This document shows positions 62,478 to 64,000 of a stretch of 64,000 nucleotides of DNA, piece after piece. The position numbers and the translations under genes are program-made. Position 1 is the first letter of the stretch, and each line of letters opens with the position of its first letter. Origin of the DNA: Legionella parisiensis (lineage in GTDB: Bacteria; Pseudomonadota; Gammaproteobacteria; Legionellales; Legionellaceae); the NCBI RefSeq assembly GCF_001467945.1, contig NZ_LNYQ01000012.1, positions 62,001 to 126,000 on the forward strand, in the 5' to 3' direction. The notes below the pieces were generated by a model. That model was given only the letters and a program-made list of their open reading frames with translations. It made no database searches and was not told the origin of the DNA.

Positions 62478-64000
62478 TCAATCGATTGCTGGATAAGGTT
62501 CGCCTATTGGACCATTTTTATTGTCCAATAGGCGTTCTTTTTCATCCACAGAGAACAGACGACCGCGTTCAATTTTAGGCTGCTCAAGAAGCTCCTTACA
62601 AAACTTCTCATATGTTTCCTCATCAAACTCCAATGCCTTTTTTTCCTCAGGTTTAAATAGCGCGTCCACGAGCATCTGCGTCGCAATCGCTAACGCTATT
62701 GCGGCAATAAGTACAGGTATAATACCAAGCCCTCCCAGAGGCACAGCTACTAAACTTACGAGGACAGCAACAGGAACTAAAGCTTCAATCATAATACGTC
62801 GTGCTAAATTTACTGATTGATAAATCATCATCTGTTTCTGATATTCTGTTTCTGCCTGAAGTTGCTTAATTTCAAGATAAAGCAGTTTTTTCTGATTCTC
62901 ACTTAAATTTGGATTCTTTCTCAATAAGCGCAGTAACTCTTTTACTTTGTCATCATGATCCTGGTTCTGCTCCTGCAGTGTTTTATAGGTTTTATAAAGC
63001 TCAATGCCTCCTTTAATTGCATTATTAATAATAGTAAATGCGAGACACACTGCCGCACCAGCAATTAACATGATGCCTAATACTGGAGCTGATATAGGCA
63101 TAAATGGCGCGGTTAAGACAACAAAAGCCAACATAAGACCAACAGCATAAGCAATATTATTGATTAAGGATATTTTTTGCAGTTGCCAATCTCTGTAGCA
63201 TTTTAACTTTTCTCGTTCCAAGTTGCGAATTTGCACCTCAATTTGGCGTTTTGCCGTTAACTCAACCTCATCAAGTTTTCCTTTCACCTCTCTCTCTTTC
63301 AACACTTGAAGTTGGTTTTCTAACCGCTCTAGATCTTCCTCATATTGCAGCATTGCCTTATTATACTTTGTTCTTTGCTCTTCAAACTCCCAGGCAGACA
63401 CGACTATATCAAAAACTAGAAGAACAATAGTAAGGACATCTCCTGCAGTACCTAACGCGCCTACCCCGTTAAGCTTAAAGAAGCAAAGCAAATTAGCTGT
63501 TCCCCAAAGGAAATCATTCAATAGAGCAAATTTTCTTTGTGCGAATTGGGTTTGAAAACGCTCCTGCCAAGGTGTTTTTGCTTCTTCCGCACTCATCCAG
63601 GGACCTTGTATGGTATGTTTGAGCAATAAACCCAACTCTAGATAAAAACGTGCATAATATAATATCCAGCTCAAATTTCCCGTCAAAAAATCCGGAGTTT
63701 TCATAGCTCCAGGTGCTTGTGCTGCATACATGTAGTCAGGCAGGTGGCCAACTACCGTTTTTAAGAAAGTTGAACCCCAAACCCAATAAAGTCGCGCTTC
63801 ATTGATTTTACCCATATATTCTTTAATGGTCTTGGTTGTACTTCCAGGGAAATCAACCATCTCCTCAGCCAGTAATTGCCCAACAGAAATGCCTAAATAT
63901 TTTACAGGTTTTGCTTCAGATCCCGCATAATGCATCTCGATTCGTTGTCGATAATCAGGATCTAAGCGTTCAAGAAGTTCTGAGCAGCGTTTAATCTGCT
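62478..64000 (-). CDS. Large membrane/coiled-coil protein, 5' end cut by window; effector candidate
   Basis: At least 507 residues; the frame stays open past the in-frame Met at 63935 to the window edge, with protein-like sequence (CSELLERLDPDYRQRIE), so that Met is internal. Features in order: hydrophobic pair near 150-185, coiled coil EEDLERLENQLQVLKERE, hydrophobic hairpin (about 260-305), second coiled coil (about 320-370), third hydrophobic hairpin (about 390-435), charged tail. The tail stretch FDEETYEKFCKELLEQ is an E-block like those of Dot/Icm substrates. Hairpins between coiled coils suggest a membrane-remodelling or vesicle-associated protein. No family recognised. Confidence 0.6.
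   Translation of the reverse strand, partial: QIKRCSELLERLDPDYRQRIEMHYAGSEAKPVKYLGISVGQLLAEEMVDFPGSTTKTIKEYMGKINEARLYWVWGSTFLKTVVGHLPDYMYAAQAPGAMKTPDFLTGNLSWILYYARFYLELGLLLKHTIQGPWMSAEEAKTPWQERFQTQFAQRKFALLNDFLWGTANLLCFFKLNGVGALGTAGDVLTIVLLVFDIVVSAWEFEEQRTKYNKAMLQYEEDLERLENQLQVLKEREVKGKLDEVELTAKRQIEVQIRNLEREKLKCYRDWQLQKISLINNIAYAVGLMLAFVVLTAPFMPISAPVLGIMLIAGAAVCLAFTIINNAIKGGIELYKTYKTLQEQNQDHDDKVKELLRLLRKNPNLSENQKKLLYLEIKQLQAETEYQKQMMIYQSVNLARRIMIEALVPVAVLVSLVAVPLGGLGIIPVLIAAIALAIATQMLVDALFKPEEKKALEFDEETYEKFCKELLEQPKIERGRLFSVDEKERLLDNKNGPIGEPYPAID

Noticed and set aside
1..64000. CRISPR arrays, tRNA and rRNA genes, insertion sequences
   Set aside because: No regularly spaced repeats, cloverleaf-like genes, rRNA words or transposase motifs were found on reading both strands.

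Overview
The window looks like a chromosomal segment of a Legionella species (Gammaproteobacteria, Legionellales). It is AT-rich, with dense, mostly short intergenic spaces. It carries homologues of known Legionella type II-secreted enzymes: a PlaC-type GDSL acyltransferase whose catalytic residues fall at S37/D398/H401, an SrnA-type T2 ribonuclease and a Lap-type M28 aminopeptidase. It also has several large membrane/coiled-coil or low-complexity proteins of the kind often found among Dot/Icm effectors. No rRNA, tRNA, CRISPR array, transposase or integrase was seen.

Layout. 1-3038: the end of prkA, then yeaH and spoVR. 3.2-8.5 kb: secreted or membrane accessory genes (unknown secreted protein, M28 aminopeptidase, 644-aa membrane protein, polysaccharide deacetylase). 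8.6-13.0 kb: minus-strand typA-nadK-recN. 13.6-21.6 kb: hslO, rep, an MFS pump, a cold-shock protein, an FMN reductase and a small secreted protein. 21.8-27.2 kb: a membrane spermidine-synthase-like protein, a polytopic membrane protein, then ribH-fni. 27.2-43.4 kb: a surface-polysaccharide (O-antigen type) locus in two opposing arms. The minus arm is initiating phosphoglycosyltransferase, SDR, GT4, flippase, GT2, polymerase. The plus arm is a WbuB-like transferase, three genes from UDP-GlcNAc to a UDP-2-acetamido-2,6-dideoxy-L-hexose, a small YLDPGTGS protein and a methyltransferase with a kinase-like N-terminal half. An acyltransferase-3 and a sulfatase-fold membrane protein follow. 43.5-54 kb: minus-strand yciA-unknown-ribE-clc, then tex, glmS and plaC. 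53.7-58.3 kb: trhO-smpB-bcp, PIN-PhoH and GMP reductase. 58.4-64 kb: a low-complexity acidic protein, an alpha/beta hydrolase, a GIN-domain lipoprotein, the T2 ribonuclease and a membrane/coiled-coil protein cut by the window end.

How genes work together. The polysaccharide locus holds most of a Wzx/Wzy-type assembly line plus tailoring enzymes. Its most interesting part is the 38.4-40.1 kb pair: a tiny membrane protein overlapping a protein that appears to join a kinase-like catalytic loop to a SAM methyltransferase, an arrangement reminiscent of the O-antigen chain terminator WbdD. RibH and RibE, the last two riboflavin enzymes, lie on either side of the locus, and RibH is beside the FMN-dependent isomerase Fni. 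trhO, smpB and bcp form a tight translation/stress operon.

Intergenic DNA is rich in palindromes: two copies of a roughly 107-bp element able to fold end to end (3908-4014 and 57211-57316), a dispersed family built on CCCGGGT/CCCAGGC words, and other stem-loops. Several long ORFs start upstream of the likely start codon; I moved the start for hslO, the MFS pump, the WbuB-like gene, trhO, phoH and others, with reasons given in the entries.
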